Positions 40,201 through 49,900 of a DNA stretch of 64,000 nucleotides are shown here, one piece after another. The notes beneath the pieces are model-generated. The model made no database searches, had not been told where the DNA came from, and worked only from the letters and a program-made list of their open reading frames with translations. The first letter of the stretch is position 1. Every line of letters starts with the position of its first letter. Position numbers and translations under genes: made by a program. The stretch is from Paludibacteraceae bacterium (lineage in GTDB: Bacteria; Bacteroidota; Bacteroidia; Bacteroidales; Paludibacteraceae). Location of the stretch: the NCBI GenBank assembly GCA_017962085.1, contig JAGCWA010000059.1, positions 62,001-126,000 of the forward strand, in the 5' to 3' direction.

Positions 40201-42379
40201 GACCCCTCTCACCCCAGGGGAACCTGTCGTTTTGGATGAAATAGGCGAAACGGCCCTGCTGAGGGGAAATAACCCTGATGGTTTCTCGCAATCATGGGAC
40301 AACTATTCGAATTTCTCGATGACGGGAAGGATCTCCGCCAGAGGAAACGTGATGAGCCTGTTGGATGGAACGGGCGAATCCACCGTCATCCCTAATGATT
40401 ATTGTTTCTGTCGACTGTTCGAGAATTGCGAAGCTTTGGTGAAAGCCCCTGTATTGCCTGCCACCACCTTGACGAAGGGGTGCTACAAGGCCATGTTTAT
40501 GGAGTGCGTGGATTTAAAGATGGCGCCTGAATTGCCTGCCACGACATTGGCTGATAGTTGTTATGCGTATATGTTCTTCCATTGCGAAGACATTGGTCAA
40601 ACTCCAGTGTTGCCCGCCATGACGATGTCTGTCGGCTGTTATGCATATATGTTCTCATGTTGCTATTGTCTGCTTGATATCGTGGATTTACCTGCCACGA
40701 CGCTGGCGGAGAGCTGTTATGCGAATATGTTCAATGGTTGTGAGAGCTTGATGAATGCACCTGCGTTGCCCGCCACAACGTTAAAAAAGTGTTGTTATGC
40801 ATATATGTTCGCGGGTACTACATTACATCAGGCGCCAGAATTGCCAGCCACGACGTTAGCTGATAGTTGTTATGCATATATGTTTGTCTCATGTAACTTC
40901 CCTGAGGCTCCGAAATTGCCAGCCATGACGCTGGCGGAGGGATGTTATAGCCATATGTTCGTGGGATGCTGCTCCATAGATAAGACGCCAGAACTGCCTG
41001 CCACCACATTGGCTACTGGCTGTTATTCGTATATGTTCGATGATTGTTCGCAATTTCAGGAGATCCCGGAATTGCCAGCCACGACGTTGGCTAAGGATTG
41101 CTATTCTTACATGTTCCGTGATTGTTATTACTTACATAGTGTCGTATTGCCAGCCACGACGTTGGCGGAAGATTGCTATTCCTATATGTTCGCTGGTTGT
41201 GATGAATTGTCGGAAGTCAGGGTTTCTTTTGATCAGTGGCAAACTGCGGACGGGAAGGAGTCTAGTGTCATGTTCCTCGCAGGGGTGCGCGATACTGGTA
41301 CTTTCTACTGCCCGAAAGCCTTGGCGCTGGAATATGGAAGGAACAGGATACCTAGTGGTTGGACGGTGAAATATATCGAGGAAGAACCAAACTATCTGAC
41401 ATTCACGGCTGAGGAGGATAACGTCAGCGTCGTGGTCACGGAAGGTGAAGCGGGCGGCGGTGACATCCAGCCTGCCCCTTATCCGCAACTCTCGGATGAG
41501 TCCGCCGTTGCCTCTGTGGAGGGGGAGAAGAGACCGGTTATGAGAAGGAACCTCCCTTCTACGGGTGTTGACCTGAAGTATTCGACGGACGGCGGCGAGA
41601 CGTGGACGGAGATGAAACCTGGCACGCCTGTCACCTTGGCGAAGAAGGGGGATAAAATCCTGTTCAAGGGTAATAACCCGTCCGGATTCTCCACCGAGAC
41701 GCAACGCATCCAATTTGATATCGAGGGTACCGCCTCCGCGAGCGGAAGCGTGATGAGCCTGATAGACGAGATAGGAGGGACTACAACCATCCCGAACGAG
41801 TATTGCTTCGCCAGCCTCTTCGAAAACTGCGCAGGGCTCACGAAAATGCCTGATTTGAGCGCTACGACGCTGAAGGCATACTGCTACAAGGATATGTTCC
41901 GCGGGTGCACGAGCCTGACGTCAACAACCGAGTTGCCTGCCACCACGCTCGAGGAGGGTAGCTATGAGGGAATGTTCTATGACTGCGAGAACCTCTCCGA
42001 GGTGAGCGTGTCGTTCTCCGACTGGGCGGACGGAACGGAGGATTGGCTCCATGGGGTCGCTCCTGAAGGTAAGGTCATCAGTCCTGCCAGCCTTGCGCCA
42101 AACGTCGGGGATGATTATGTGCCGGATGGGTGGGCGCTCGTTCCGGATAGCATCCTCACAGGCGTGGCCAATGCCTTAGCCAGCGGCGTCACCGTATGGA
42201 GCGATGGTCTCACCATCTACGTCCGTGGTGCGGAGGGGGAGGTTTCCCTCTATGATCTGTCGGGCAAGCGGGTGGCGGTCTCCAGCTCCGCGGATGAGGT
42301 ACGTGCGTTGAGCGTGCCAGCCAAGGGTGTTTATGTGGTCCGCACCAGTGACGGGGAGAAATCCGTGCTAGTGCGCTAA
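37274..42379 (+). CDS. Giant secreted repeat protein 3 (5 modules, about 27 repeats; the divergent member)
   Basis: 1701 residues; signal peptide MKKIFTAFMMMLCAACVASA. Modules start near nt 37336, 38479, 39079, 40100 and 41391 with about 8, 1, 6, 10 and 2 repeats. It is the least uniform paralogue: repeats often read LEKAPELPATELAEYCYF, the fourth module opens VGQLSFTAEEEESTFELV instead of NYLTFTAEED, two repeats in it are shortened (around MFAGTTLHQAPEL and MFVSCNFPEAPKL), and the fifth module carries an extra ~35-residue stretch with no similarity to the other modules (from VTEGEAGGGDIQPAPYPQL on). The tail GEVSLYDLSGKRVAVSSS matches the others. Its variation suggests an older or less recombined copy. 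Confidence 0.85.
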   Translation: MKKIFTAFMMMLCAACVASAANYLTFTAAEDGSTFGIKNTYNDPDVQYSLDDGATWNLLADGASIPLAKKGDRALLKGNNPEGFSSDYLNCTQFVMSGSISASGSVMSLIDGKGESLTIPNKKCFYYLFSNCESLVQAPELPATHLADSCYANMFYFCTNLEKAPELPATELAEYCYFATFACCRKMVDVPQLPASVMVKGCYNSMFLGCYSLKQAPELPSTELANSCYANMFAYCIGLEKAPELPATVVVDSCYLCMFSRCDSLTQAPALPATELAYRCYYSMFDYCVSLEVAPELPATTLAEQCYYNMFSECFSLKKAPELPATELVKGCYTFMFHDCTSLSEVKAHFTSWEYVGYTYWLSAVAWPGTFYCPRELAKDTFPSDIPYRWVVKYNEGIDTTANYLTFTAEEDGSSFMIEHHYMERFPNIRYSLDGGESWAALMYGDTVFLPKKGDRAMLSGNNPAGLSQSYTSYSSFIMNGKIAASGSVMSLIDVDGLSTEIPNGHCFCRLFEGCTSLTQAPELPATTLTEKCYGEMFLGCTSLSEIHVSFSDWGSDSWTGSWVKDVAPTGTFICPYTLPLRYGESWIPKDWAVKYAGGEANYLTFTAEEDGSTFGIINNDGNNPNIQYSLDGGSTWSVLTADDLVTLRKKGDQAMLRGLNPNGFSRMETSVKISRFKMTGKIAASGSVMSLVDGVGNSTVIPVKGCFKNLFSMCSCLTQAPELPATTLTDYCYSGMFNQCTGLKKVPALPATTLKPDCYDGMFADCTSLIEAPEMSATTLDEYCYSYMFLGCKKLKNAPALPATKLAYACYASMFDGCVSLTEAPELPATELAESCYEEMFKGCKSLKKAPALPAPVLVNMCYNRMFWGCANLSEIEVSIEDWILEGSYGNTAYEWVYNVAPTGTFVCPKALPLEYGSCRIPDGWTVKYLDDTAVVVYVVGQLSFTAEEEESTFELVNNGNTPNVEYSKDGGKTWTPLTPGEPVVLDEIGETALLRGNNPDGFSQSWDNYSNFSMTGRISARGNVMSLLDGTGESTVIPNDYCFCRLFENCEALVKAPVLPATTLTKGCYKAMFMECVDLKMAPELPATTLADSCYAYMFFHCEDIGQTPVLPAMTMSVGCYAYMFSCCYCLLDIVDLPATTLAESCYANMFNGCESLMNAPALPATTLKKCCYAYMFAGTTLHQAPELPATTLADSCYAYMFVSCNFPEAPKLPAMTLAEGCYSHMFVGCCSIDKTPELPATTLATGCYSYMFDDCSQFQEIPELPATTLAKDCYSYMFRDCYYLHSVVLPATTLAEDCYSYMFAGCDELSEVRVSFDQWQTADGKESSVMFLAGVRDTGTFYCPKALALEYGRNRIPSGWTVKYIEEEPNYLTFTAEEDNVSVVVTEGEAGGGDIQPAPYPQLSDESAVASVEGEKRPVMRRNLPSTGVDLKYSTDGGETWTEMKPGTPVTLAKKGDKILFKGNNPSGFSTETQRIQFDIEGTASASGSVMSLIDEIGGTTTIPNEYCFASLFENCAGLTKMPDLSATTLKAYCYKDMFRGCTSLTSTTELPATTLEEGSYEGMFYDCENLSEVSVSFSDWADGTEDWLHGVAPEGKVISPASLAPNVGDDYVPDGWALVPDSILTGVANALASGVTVWSDGLTIYVRGAEGEVSLYDLSGKRVAVSSSADEVRALSVPAKGVYVVRTSDGEKSVLVR

Positions 42380-42425
42380 GGGTGCGCTGGCGAGAAGATT
42401 AAGTAGAAAAAAAATTTTTTAGCTT

Positions 42426-45400
42426 ATGAAGAGAATATTTACAGCTTTCATGATGATGCTCTGCGCCGCATGCGTGGCGAGCGCGGCCAACTACCTTACC
42501 TTCACGGCGGAGGAGGATAGTTCTTCGTTTGGAATTGTGAACGCAGGGAATAATCCTGACGTGCAGTATTCATTGGATGGTGGAGAAACCTGGACCGCAC
42601 TGGCTGCAGGCGATACCATCACGTTGGCCCATAAGGGTGACAAGGCTTTGTTGAGGGGAGATAATCCGGAAGGGTTCTCAAAGAGTAGGAGTCAGTATTC
42701 AACCTTTAAGATGACCGGGAAGGTGGCCGCCAGCGGTAGCGTGATGAGCCTGATCGATGGCGTAGGCCTTTCTACGGAGATTCCTAATGGGTACTGTTTC
42801 TGTAGATCGTTCAGAGCTTGCACCAGTCTCACCCGAGCCCCTGAATTGCCTGCCACGACATTGACCGCTTTTTGTTATGACGCGATGTTCTTAGGTTGCA
42901 CGAATCTGAAACAAGTTCCTACGCTGCCTGCCACGACGTTGGCTAATTTTTGTTATGACGGGATGTTCGCGGGATGCACGAGTCTGACGCAAACCCCTGA
43001 ACTGCCAGTTACGACATTGGCAAGTGGTTGTTATTATTCCATGTTCTCGGATTGCAAGAGTCTGACGCAAGCCCCCGCATTGCCTGCGACGACGTTAGCG
43101 GATAGTTGTTACATGTATATGTTCTCAGGTTGCACCGGTCTATCTGAGATCCATGTCTCATTTGACGATTGGAGGAATGCCGGTTATTCCACTGCTTATT
43201 GGGTCGAAAACGTAGCTCCAAGCGGCACCTTCATCTGTCCTGAGAATTTGCCTCTTGAATATGGGGCGAATAGGATACCGTTAGGTTGGAGGGTGAAAAA
43301 AGTTATTGATGGAGATACTGTAGATGTGCTGCCTGTCAACCGCGATTTACTCACCTTCACGGCAGAGGAGGATGGCTCTACGTTCGGAATTATGAACGAA
43401 AAAAATAATCCCAACGTGCAGTATTCCTTGAATGGTGGAGAAACATGGAACGCCTTAGCTGCAGGAGATACCATCACGTTGGCCCATAAGGGTGACAAGG
43501 CTTTGTTGAGGGGAAATAATCCGGAAGGGTTCTCAAGGAGTAGAACTCAATATTCAACTTTCGAGATGACCGGGAAAGTGTCCGCCAGCGGCAGTGTGAT
43601 GAGCCTGATTGACGGCGTAGGCAAAACTCTTGTTGTCCCTGCTAGTTTTTGTTTCCATAGTCTGTTCGAAGGTTGCACGAGTCTGACGCAAGCCCCTGAA
43701 TTGCCAGCTACGACGTTGACTGAAAATTGTTACAGAGCAATATTCTCTGGTTGCACCAGTTTGACGCAAGCCCCCGCATTGCCTGCCACGACATTGGCTT
43801 ATAGTTGTTATGAATCTATGTTCTCAGGTTGCACCAGTCTGACGCAAGCGCCCAAACTGCCAGCAACTACGTTGGCTGAAGCTTGTTATTTCGGGATGTT
43901 CTCTAGTTGTACCAGTCTGACGCAAGCACCCGAATTGCCTGCGACGACATTGGCTTATAGTTGTTATAAAAAAATGTTCAGTTCATGTGACCTCCTCCGT
44001 CAAGCCCCAGAATTGCCAGCAACGACGTTGGTAAGTGCTTGTTATCAATACATGTTCTCAGGTTGCACCAGTCTGACGCAAGCCCCCGAATTGCCAGCTC
44101 CTGAATTGATAGCCCACTCAAACGTGGAAATTAGTTGTTATTTCGGAATGTTCTCAGAGTGTACGAACTTGTCTGAAATCAGTGTGGCCTTCGTCAAGTG
44201 GAAAGATAGCACTGATCGTTGGGAAGACAACACTTATCGTTGGGTCGAAAACGTCGCCCCTACCGGCACCTTCATCTGCCCGAAAGCCTTGCCGCTTGAA
44301 TATGGAGAGAATAGAATACCGGAAGGGTGGACGGTGAAATATATAGAGGATATGGCCAACTACCTCACCTTCACGGCTGAGGAGGATGGCTCCACGTTCG
44401 GAATTGTGAACGGAAGGAATAGCCCTAACGTGCTGTATTCGTTAGACGGTGGGAAGACGTGGACCGCTTTGGCGGGAGGCGATACGGTCGTATTAGCCCA
44501 TAAGGGAGACAAGGCCTTGCTGAAAGGAAATAATCCACATGGGTTCTCACAGAATTATATGGAATATCAGTCGTCTTTCAAGATGACAGGGAAAATTGCC
44601 GCCAGTGGCAGCGTGATGAGCCTGATTGATGGAACAGGTCTTTCTTCAGAAATACGTGGGGTTGAATGTTTCGGTAGTTTATTCGAAAACTGCACTAGCC
44701 TGACGCAAGCCCCTGAATTGCCTGCCGTGACATTGGCTAATTATTGTTATGCATATATGTTCAGAGGTTGTACGAGTCTGACGCGAGCCCCCGAATTGCC
44801 GGCTACGACGTTGGCTGATGGTTGTTACTGGGAGATGTTCTCAGGTTGCACCAGTCTGACGCAAGCCCCTGAATTGCCTGCTACGACGTTGACGGAAGAT
44901 TGTTATGCATATATGTTCAGAGGTTGTACGAGTCTGACGCAAGCTCCTGCATTGATAGCGACGAAATTGGCTGGAGGTTGTTACTGTGAGATGTTCTCAG
45001 GTTGCACCAGTCTGACGCAAGCCCCTGCATTGCCTGCTACTACATTGGCCGATGCTTGTTATTCTTATATGTTCTCTAGTTGCACCAGCCTCACAGAAGC
45101 GCCTGCATTGCCTGCGACGACATTGGCTAATAATTGTTATTATAGCATGTTCTCGGGTTGCACCAGTCTGACGAAAGCTCCGAATTTGCCGGCTCCGGAA
45201 TTGCCAGCCCCCGTAAATAAGAATTTTTGTTACGGATCTATGTTCTTAAACTGTACTAACTTGTCGGAAATCAGTGTCGCCTTCAACGTGTGGGATGACA
45301 ACACTTCTTGGTGGGTCAAAGACGTTGCCCCTACCGGCACCTTCATCTGTCCGAAAGACTTGCCTCTTGAGTATGGGGTGAGCAGGATACCAGAGGGTTG

Positions 45401-46880
45401 GACGGTGAAATATATAGAGGACATGCCTAACTACCTCACCTTCACGGCGGAGGAGGATGGCTCTTCGTTCGGAATCGTGAACAACGGCGGCAACAACCCT
45501 GACGTGCGGTATTCATTGGATGGCGGAGAGACATGGACCGCCTTAGCGGGAGGCAAAATGGTCACGTTAGCCCATAAGGGTGACAAGGCCTTGCTGAAGG
45601 GAAATAATCCTCAAGGTTTCTCGAAGGATTATGATCATTATTCAGCCTTTAAGATGATAGGGAAAGTGGCCGCCAGCGGTAGTGTGATGAGCCTGATCGA
45701 TGAAACAGACCTTTCTACGGAGATCCCTAATGGGTACTGTTTCTGTAGATTGTTCAGAAATTGCACCAGCCTGACGCAAGCACCCGAATTGCCTGCCACG
45801 ACATTGGCTAGTGGTTGTTATTATGAAATGTTCTCCAATTGCACGAGTCTGACGCAAGCACCCGAATTGCCAACTACAACGTTGGCTAATAATTGTTATT
45901 ATGGCATGTTCTCAGATTGCACGAGTCTGACGCAAGCCCCGGAATTGCCAGCTACTACGTTGGCTGAGGCTTGTTATTATAGTATGTTCTCACGTTGCAC
46001 TAGTCTGGTGCAAGCTCCCGAATTGCCGACCACGACATTGGCTGATTATTGCTATTGTTTCATGTTCTCAGGATGCACAAGTCTTGCGCAGGCTCCAACA
46101 CTTTCTTCCATGGTGATGGTTGAAGGTTGTTATTCGTATATGTTCTCCGGTTGCACGAGTCTGACGCAAGCCCCCGAATTGCCTGCTACAACATTGCCAA
46201 CTGTCATAGAGTGTGGTTGTTATCAAGGAATGTTCTCACGTTGCACGAGTCTGACGCAGGCCCCGGAATTGCCAGCTACGACATTGGCTAATTTTTGCTA
46301 TCGTGAAATGTTCTCCGGTTGCGCCAACCTGACGCAAGCCCCTGAATTGCCGGCGACGGAATTGGTATTTGCTTGTTATGAATCTATGTTCTCCGGTTGC
46401 ACCAGTTTGACGCAAGCCCCTGCATTGCCTGCCACTACGTTGGCTGATTTTTGTTATGACGCGATGTTCAGAGGTTGCACCAGCCTATCCCAAATCCGTG
46501 TCTCATTTGATGATTGGAATGACGGCCTTCACACTGATAGATGGGTCGCAGACGTCGCCCCTACCGGCACCTTCATCTGCCCGAAAACATTGGCTCTTGA
46601 GTATGGAGAGGATAGGATACCTGAGGGTTGGACGGTGAAATATATTGGTGAGGAAGGTTCTGGCGTAAGCTCCGCCTTGGCCGATGACATCACCGTATGG
46701 ACCGACGGACTCACCGTCTACGTGTGTGGTGTGGAAGGGGAGGTTTCCCTCTATGATATGTCGGGCAGGATAGTCGCGGTCTCCAACTCTGCGGACGAGG
46801 AGCGTGCGCTGTGCGTTCCGGCCAAGGGTGCCTATGTGGTTCGTACGAATGGTGGATCATCGGTTGTGTTGGTGCGGTAA
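42426..46880 (+). CDS. Giant secreted repeat protein 4 (4 modules, about 26 repeats)
   Basis: 1484 residues, 46 bp after gene 3. Signal peptide MKRIFTAFMMMLCAACVASA. Modules start near nt 42489, 43350, 44358 and 45429 with about 4, 6, 7 and 9 repeats. Module 2 ends with the long-loop repeat LPAPELIAHSNVEISCYFG and cap ISVAFVKWKDSTD, closely matching the end of module 3 in protein 1. Module 4 contains a repeat lengthened by four residues (LPTVIECGCYQG). The C-terminal tail (GEVSLYDMSGRIVAV, KGAYVVRTNGGS) has small differences from the other copies, including a cysteine in VYVCGVEGE. Confidence 0.85.
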   Translation: MKRIFTAFMMMLCAACVASAANYLTFTAEEDSSSFGIVNAGNNPDVQYSLDGGETWTALAAGDTITLAHKGDKALLRGDNPEGFSKSRSQYSTFKMTGKVAASGSVMSLIDGVGLSTEIPNGYCFCRSFRACTSLTRAPELPATTLTAFCYDAMFLGCTNLKQVPTLPATTLANFCYDGMFAGCTSLTQTPELPVTTLASGCYYSMFSDCKSLTQAPALPATTLADSCYMYMFSGCTGLSEIHVSFDDWRNAGYSTAYWVENVAPSGTFICPENLPLEYGANRIPLGWRVKKVIDGDTVDVLPVNRDLLTFTAEEDGSTFGIMNEKNNPNVQYSLNGGETWNALAAGDTITLAHKGDKALLRGNNPEGFSRSRTQYSTFEMTGKVSASGSVMSLIDGVGKTLVVPASFCFHSLFEGCTSLTQAPELPATTLTENCYRAIFSGCTSLTQAPALPATTLAYSCYESMFSGCTSLTQAPKLPATTLAEACYFGMFSSCTSLTQAPELPATTLAYSCYKKMFSSCDLLRQAPELPATTLVSACYQYMFSGCTSLTQAPELPAPELIAHSNVEISCYFGMFSECTNLSEISVAFVKWKDSTDRWEDNTYRWVENVAPTGTFICPKALPLEYGENRIPEGWTVKYIEDMANYLTFTAEEDGSTFGIVNGRNSPNVLYSLDGGKTWTALAGGDTVVLAHKGDKALLKGNNPHGFSQNYMEYQSSFKMTGKIAASGSVMSLIDGTGLSSEIRGVECFGSLFENCTSLTQAPELPAVTLANYCYAYMFRGCTSLTRAPELPATTLADGCYWEMFSGCTSLTQAPELPATTLTEDCYAYMFRGCTSLTQAPALIATKLAGGCYCEMFSGCTSLTQAPALPATTLADACYSYMFSSCTSLTEAPALPATTLANNCYYSMFSGCTSLTKAPNLPAPELPAPVNKNFCYGSMFLNCTNLSEISVAFNVWDDNTSWWVKDVAPTGTFICPKDLPLEYGVSRIPEGWTVKYIEDMPNYLTFTAEEDGSSFGIVNNGGNNPDVRYSLDGGETWTALAGGKMVTLAHKGDKALLKGNNPQGFSKDYDHYSAFKMIGKVAASGSVMSLIDETDLSTEIPNGYCFCRLFRNCTSLTQAPELPATTLASGCYYEMFSNCTSLTQAPELPTTTLANNCYYGMFSDCTSLTQAPELPATTLAEACYYSMFSRCTSLVQAPELPTTTLADYCYCFMFSGCTSLAQAPTLSSMVMVEGCYSYMFSGCTSLTQAPELPATTLPTVIECGCYQGMFSRCTSLTQAPELPATTLANFCYREMFSGCANLTQAPELPATELVFACYESMFSGCTSLTQAPALPATTLADFCYDAMFRGCTSLSQIRVSFDDWNDGLHTDRWVADVAPTGTFICPKTLALEYGEDRIPEGWTVKYIGEEGSGVSSALADDITVWTDGLTVYVCGVEGEVSLYDMSGRIVAVSNSADEERALCVPAKGAYVVRTNGGSSVVLVR

Positions 46881-46924
46881 GGCTGCGCCGGCGGGAAATG
46901 TTAGGTGGAAAAAATATTTAGATT

Positions 46925-49900
46925 ATGAGGAAAATAATAATTGCTTTTGTGATGATGCTTTGCGCCGCCTGCGTGGCGAGTGCGGCTAACTACCTCACCT
47001 TCACGGCGGAGGAGGACAGTTCAACGTTTGGGATAGACTACTACTATCTCACTCCAGATGTGCAATACTCCTTGGACGGAGGAGCGTCGTGGGCTGAATT
47101 GACGGTCAGAGATACAATCCTATTGGCAAAAAAAGGAGATAAGGCACTCCTCAGAGGATATAATGAGAACGGACTGGGAAGTAATGGAAAGCAATTCGTT
47201 CACTTCGTCATGACGGGTGCTATCGCCGCCAGCGGCAGTGTGATGAGCCTGATAGATGGAATAGGTCTTTCTACAGAAATTCCTAATGAGGATTGTTTCC
47301 GTAGTTTGTTTTATTATTGCACGAGCCTGACGCAAGCTCCCGAATTGCCAGCCACGACCTTGGCTGATTATTGTTATCAGGATATGTTCTATCATTGCAC
47401 TAGCCTGACCAAAGCCCCTGAATTGCCAGCTGCAACATTGGCTGGGCGTTGTTATGTTGGAATGTTCGAAGGCTGCTCCAGTCTGACGCAGGCACCTGTT
47501 CTTCCAGCTGTGACGTTGGCTGAAGGTTGTTATGCATCGATGTTCTATCGTTGCACTAGTCTTACCCAAGCCCCTGAATTGCCAGCTGCAACATTGGCTG
47601 GGGGTTGTTATTCTGAAATGTTCTCCGGTTGCACGAGCCTTACGCAGGCTCCTGAACTGCCAGCTGCAACATTGGCTTATCAGTGTTATTATAAAATGTT
47701 CGAGGATTGCACCAGTCTGACCAAGGCTCCTGAACTGCCAGCCACGACATTGGATGTAAGTTGTTATTATGGTATGTTCAAGGGATGTAATAGCCTATCG
47801 GAAATTAATGTGTCATTTGATGATTGGAATTATAAATCCGCGACTTCCAAATGGGTTGAAAATGTAGCGTCTTCAGGCACATTCACCTGTCCGAAGACAT
47901 TGGCTCTCGAATATGGCGTGGACAGGATACCTGAAAGTTGGATTGTGAAATATAACGATGATACGGTTGTGGTTAAGCCTAACTACCTCACCTTCACGGC
48001 GGATGAGGATAGTTCCACGTTCAGAATCATAAATGAGCGTGGAAATAATCCCAATGTGCAGTATTCATTAGATGGCGGAGTGACATGGACCGCACTTGCT
48101 GCAGGAGATATCATCACATTGGCCCATAAGGGAGACAGGGCCTTGCTGAAGGGAAAAAATCTGGAAGGATTCTCAAATGGGAGCAGTAAATACTCGTCTT
48201 TTACGATGACGGGAAAGATAGCTGCCAGCGGTAGTGTGATGAGTCTGATCGATGGGGCAGGCGTTTCTACTACAATTCCTAATACTTATTGTTTCAATAA
48301 TTTATTTGCTGGCTGTACGAGTCTGACGCAGGCGCCTGAACTGCCTGCAACTAAACTTGATGGGTATTGTTATGCATCCATGTTCTCAGGTTGTACGGGT
48401 CTGACACAAGCCCCTGAATTGCCTGCGACCAAACTCGTCTGGTATTGTTATAATAGCATGTTCAAGGGCTGCACAAGCCTTACAAAAGCCCCAAAATTGT
48501 CAGTAGCAGAAATTGAAGGAAAATATTGCTATGGTGAGATGTTCTACGGTTGCACAAACATGTCTCAAATCGATGTCGCCTTCGAGGAGTGGCCTGTTAA
48601 TGATGGAACTTATAATTGGGTAAAAAACGTGGCTCCAACAGGACTCTTCATCTGCTCGAAGACGTTGCCACTTGAGTGTGGAGTGAATAGAATACCGGAA
48701 GGGTGGACGTTGAAATTTATCGATGATATTACTCCTGATAGTGCCAACTACCTCACCTTCACAGCTGAGGAGGATAGTTCTACGTTTGGAATCGTGGACA
48801 ACTATAAGAATTTTGACGTGTTGTATTCTTTAGATGGTGGAGAGACATGGAATGCTTTGACTGAAGAATACTCAGTTACGTTAGCCCATAAAGGAGACAA
48901 AGCTTTGATCCGAGGATACAATCCTAATGGGTTCAATTTTGTGAGTCGGTGCAGAAAATTCACAATGACAGGAAAAATCGCCGCTAATGGTAGTGTAATG
49001 AGTCTAATTGATGGAGTAGGCAACACAACTGTTATTCCTTCTGGATACTGTTTCTTCCGGCTCTTCTATAGGTGTTCCAGCCTTACACAGGCTCCTGAAT
49101 TGCCTGCTACTACGTTGACTAATATTTGTTACGAAGAAATGTTCGAGGGTTGTACTAATCTGACAAAAGCACCAGAATTACCAGCTACTACGTTGGCTGA
49201 AAGTTGCTATGCCAGCATGTTCTCAGGTTGTGCTAATCTGACGCAAGCACCCGAACTACCTGCTACTACGTTGGCTGATTATTGTTATGCATCTATGTTC
49301 TCTGAGTGTACAAACTTAAAAGAGGCATCAGAATTACCAGCTACTACGTTGGCTGAATATTGTTATGAGGGTATGTTCTCAGGTTGCACTAATTTAACGC
49401 AAGCTCCCGAATTACCTGCTACTACTTTGGCAGAATGGTGCTATTCTTATATGTTTAATGGTTGCACTAATCTGACGCAAGCACCAAAATTACCTGCAAT
49501 TACTTTGAATTATATGTGTTACTATGAAATGTTCTCAGGTTGCACTAATCTGACGCAAGCACCAGAATTGCCAGCTACTACGTTGGCTGAGCAATGCTAT
49601 TCGCTTATGTTCTATGGTTGCACCAGTCTATCACAGATTCATGTCTCTTTTGACAATTGGAGTGATGCCAATTATCCTACCAGTAACTGGGTTGAGGACG
49701 TTGCCCCTACTGGCACCTTCATCTGCCCGAAGGCTTTGGCTGAAGAGTATGGGGAGAGCAGAATACCGGAAGGTTGGACGGTGAAATATATCGATGATAC
49801 AGTTGCGGTTGAGGCCAACTACCTCACCTTCACGGCTGAGGAGGATGGTTCTTCGTTCGGAATCGTGACTAACGCTGGCAACAACCCAGACGTGCAGTAT

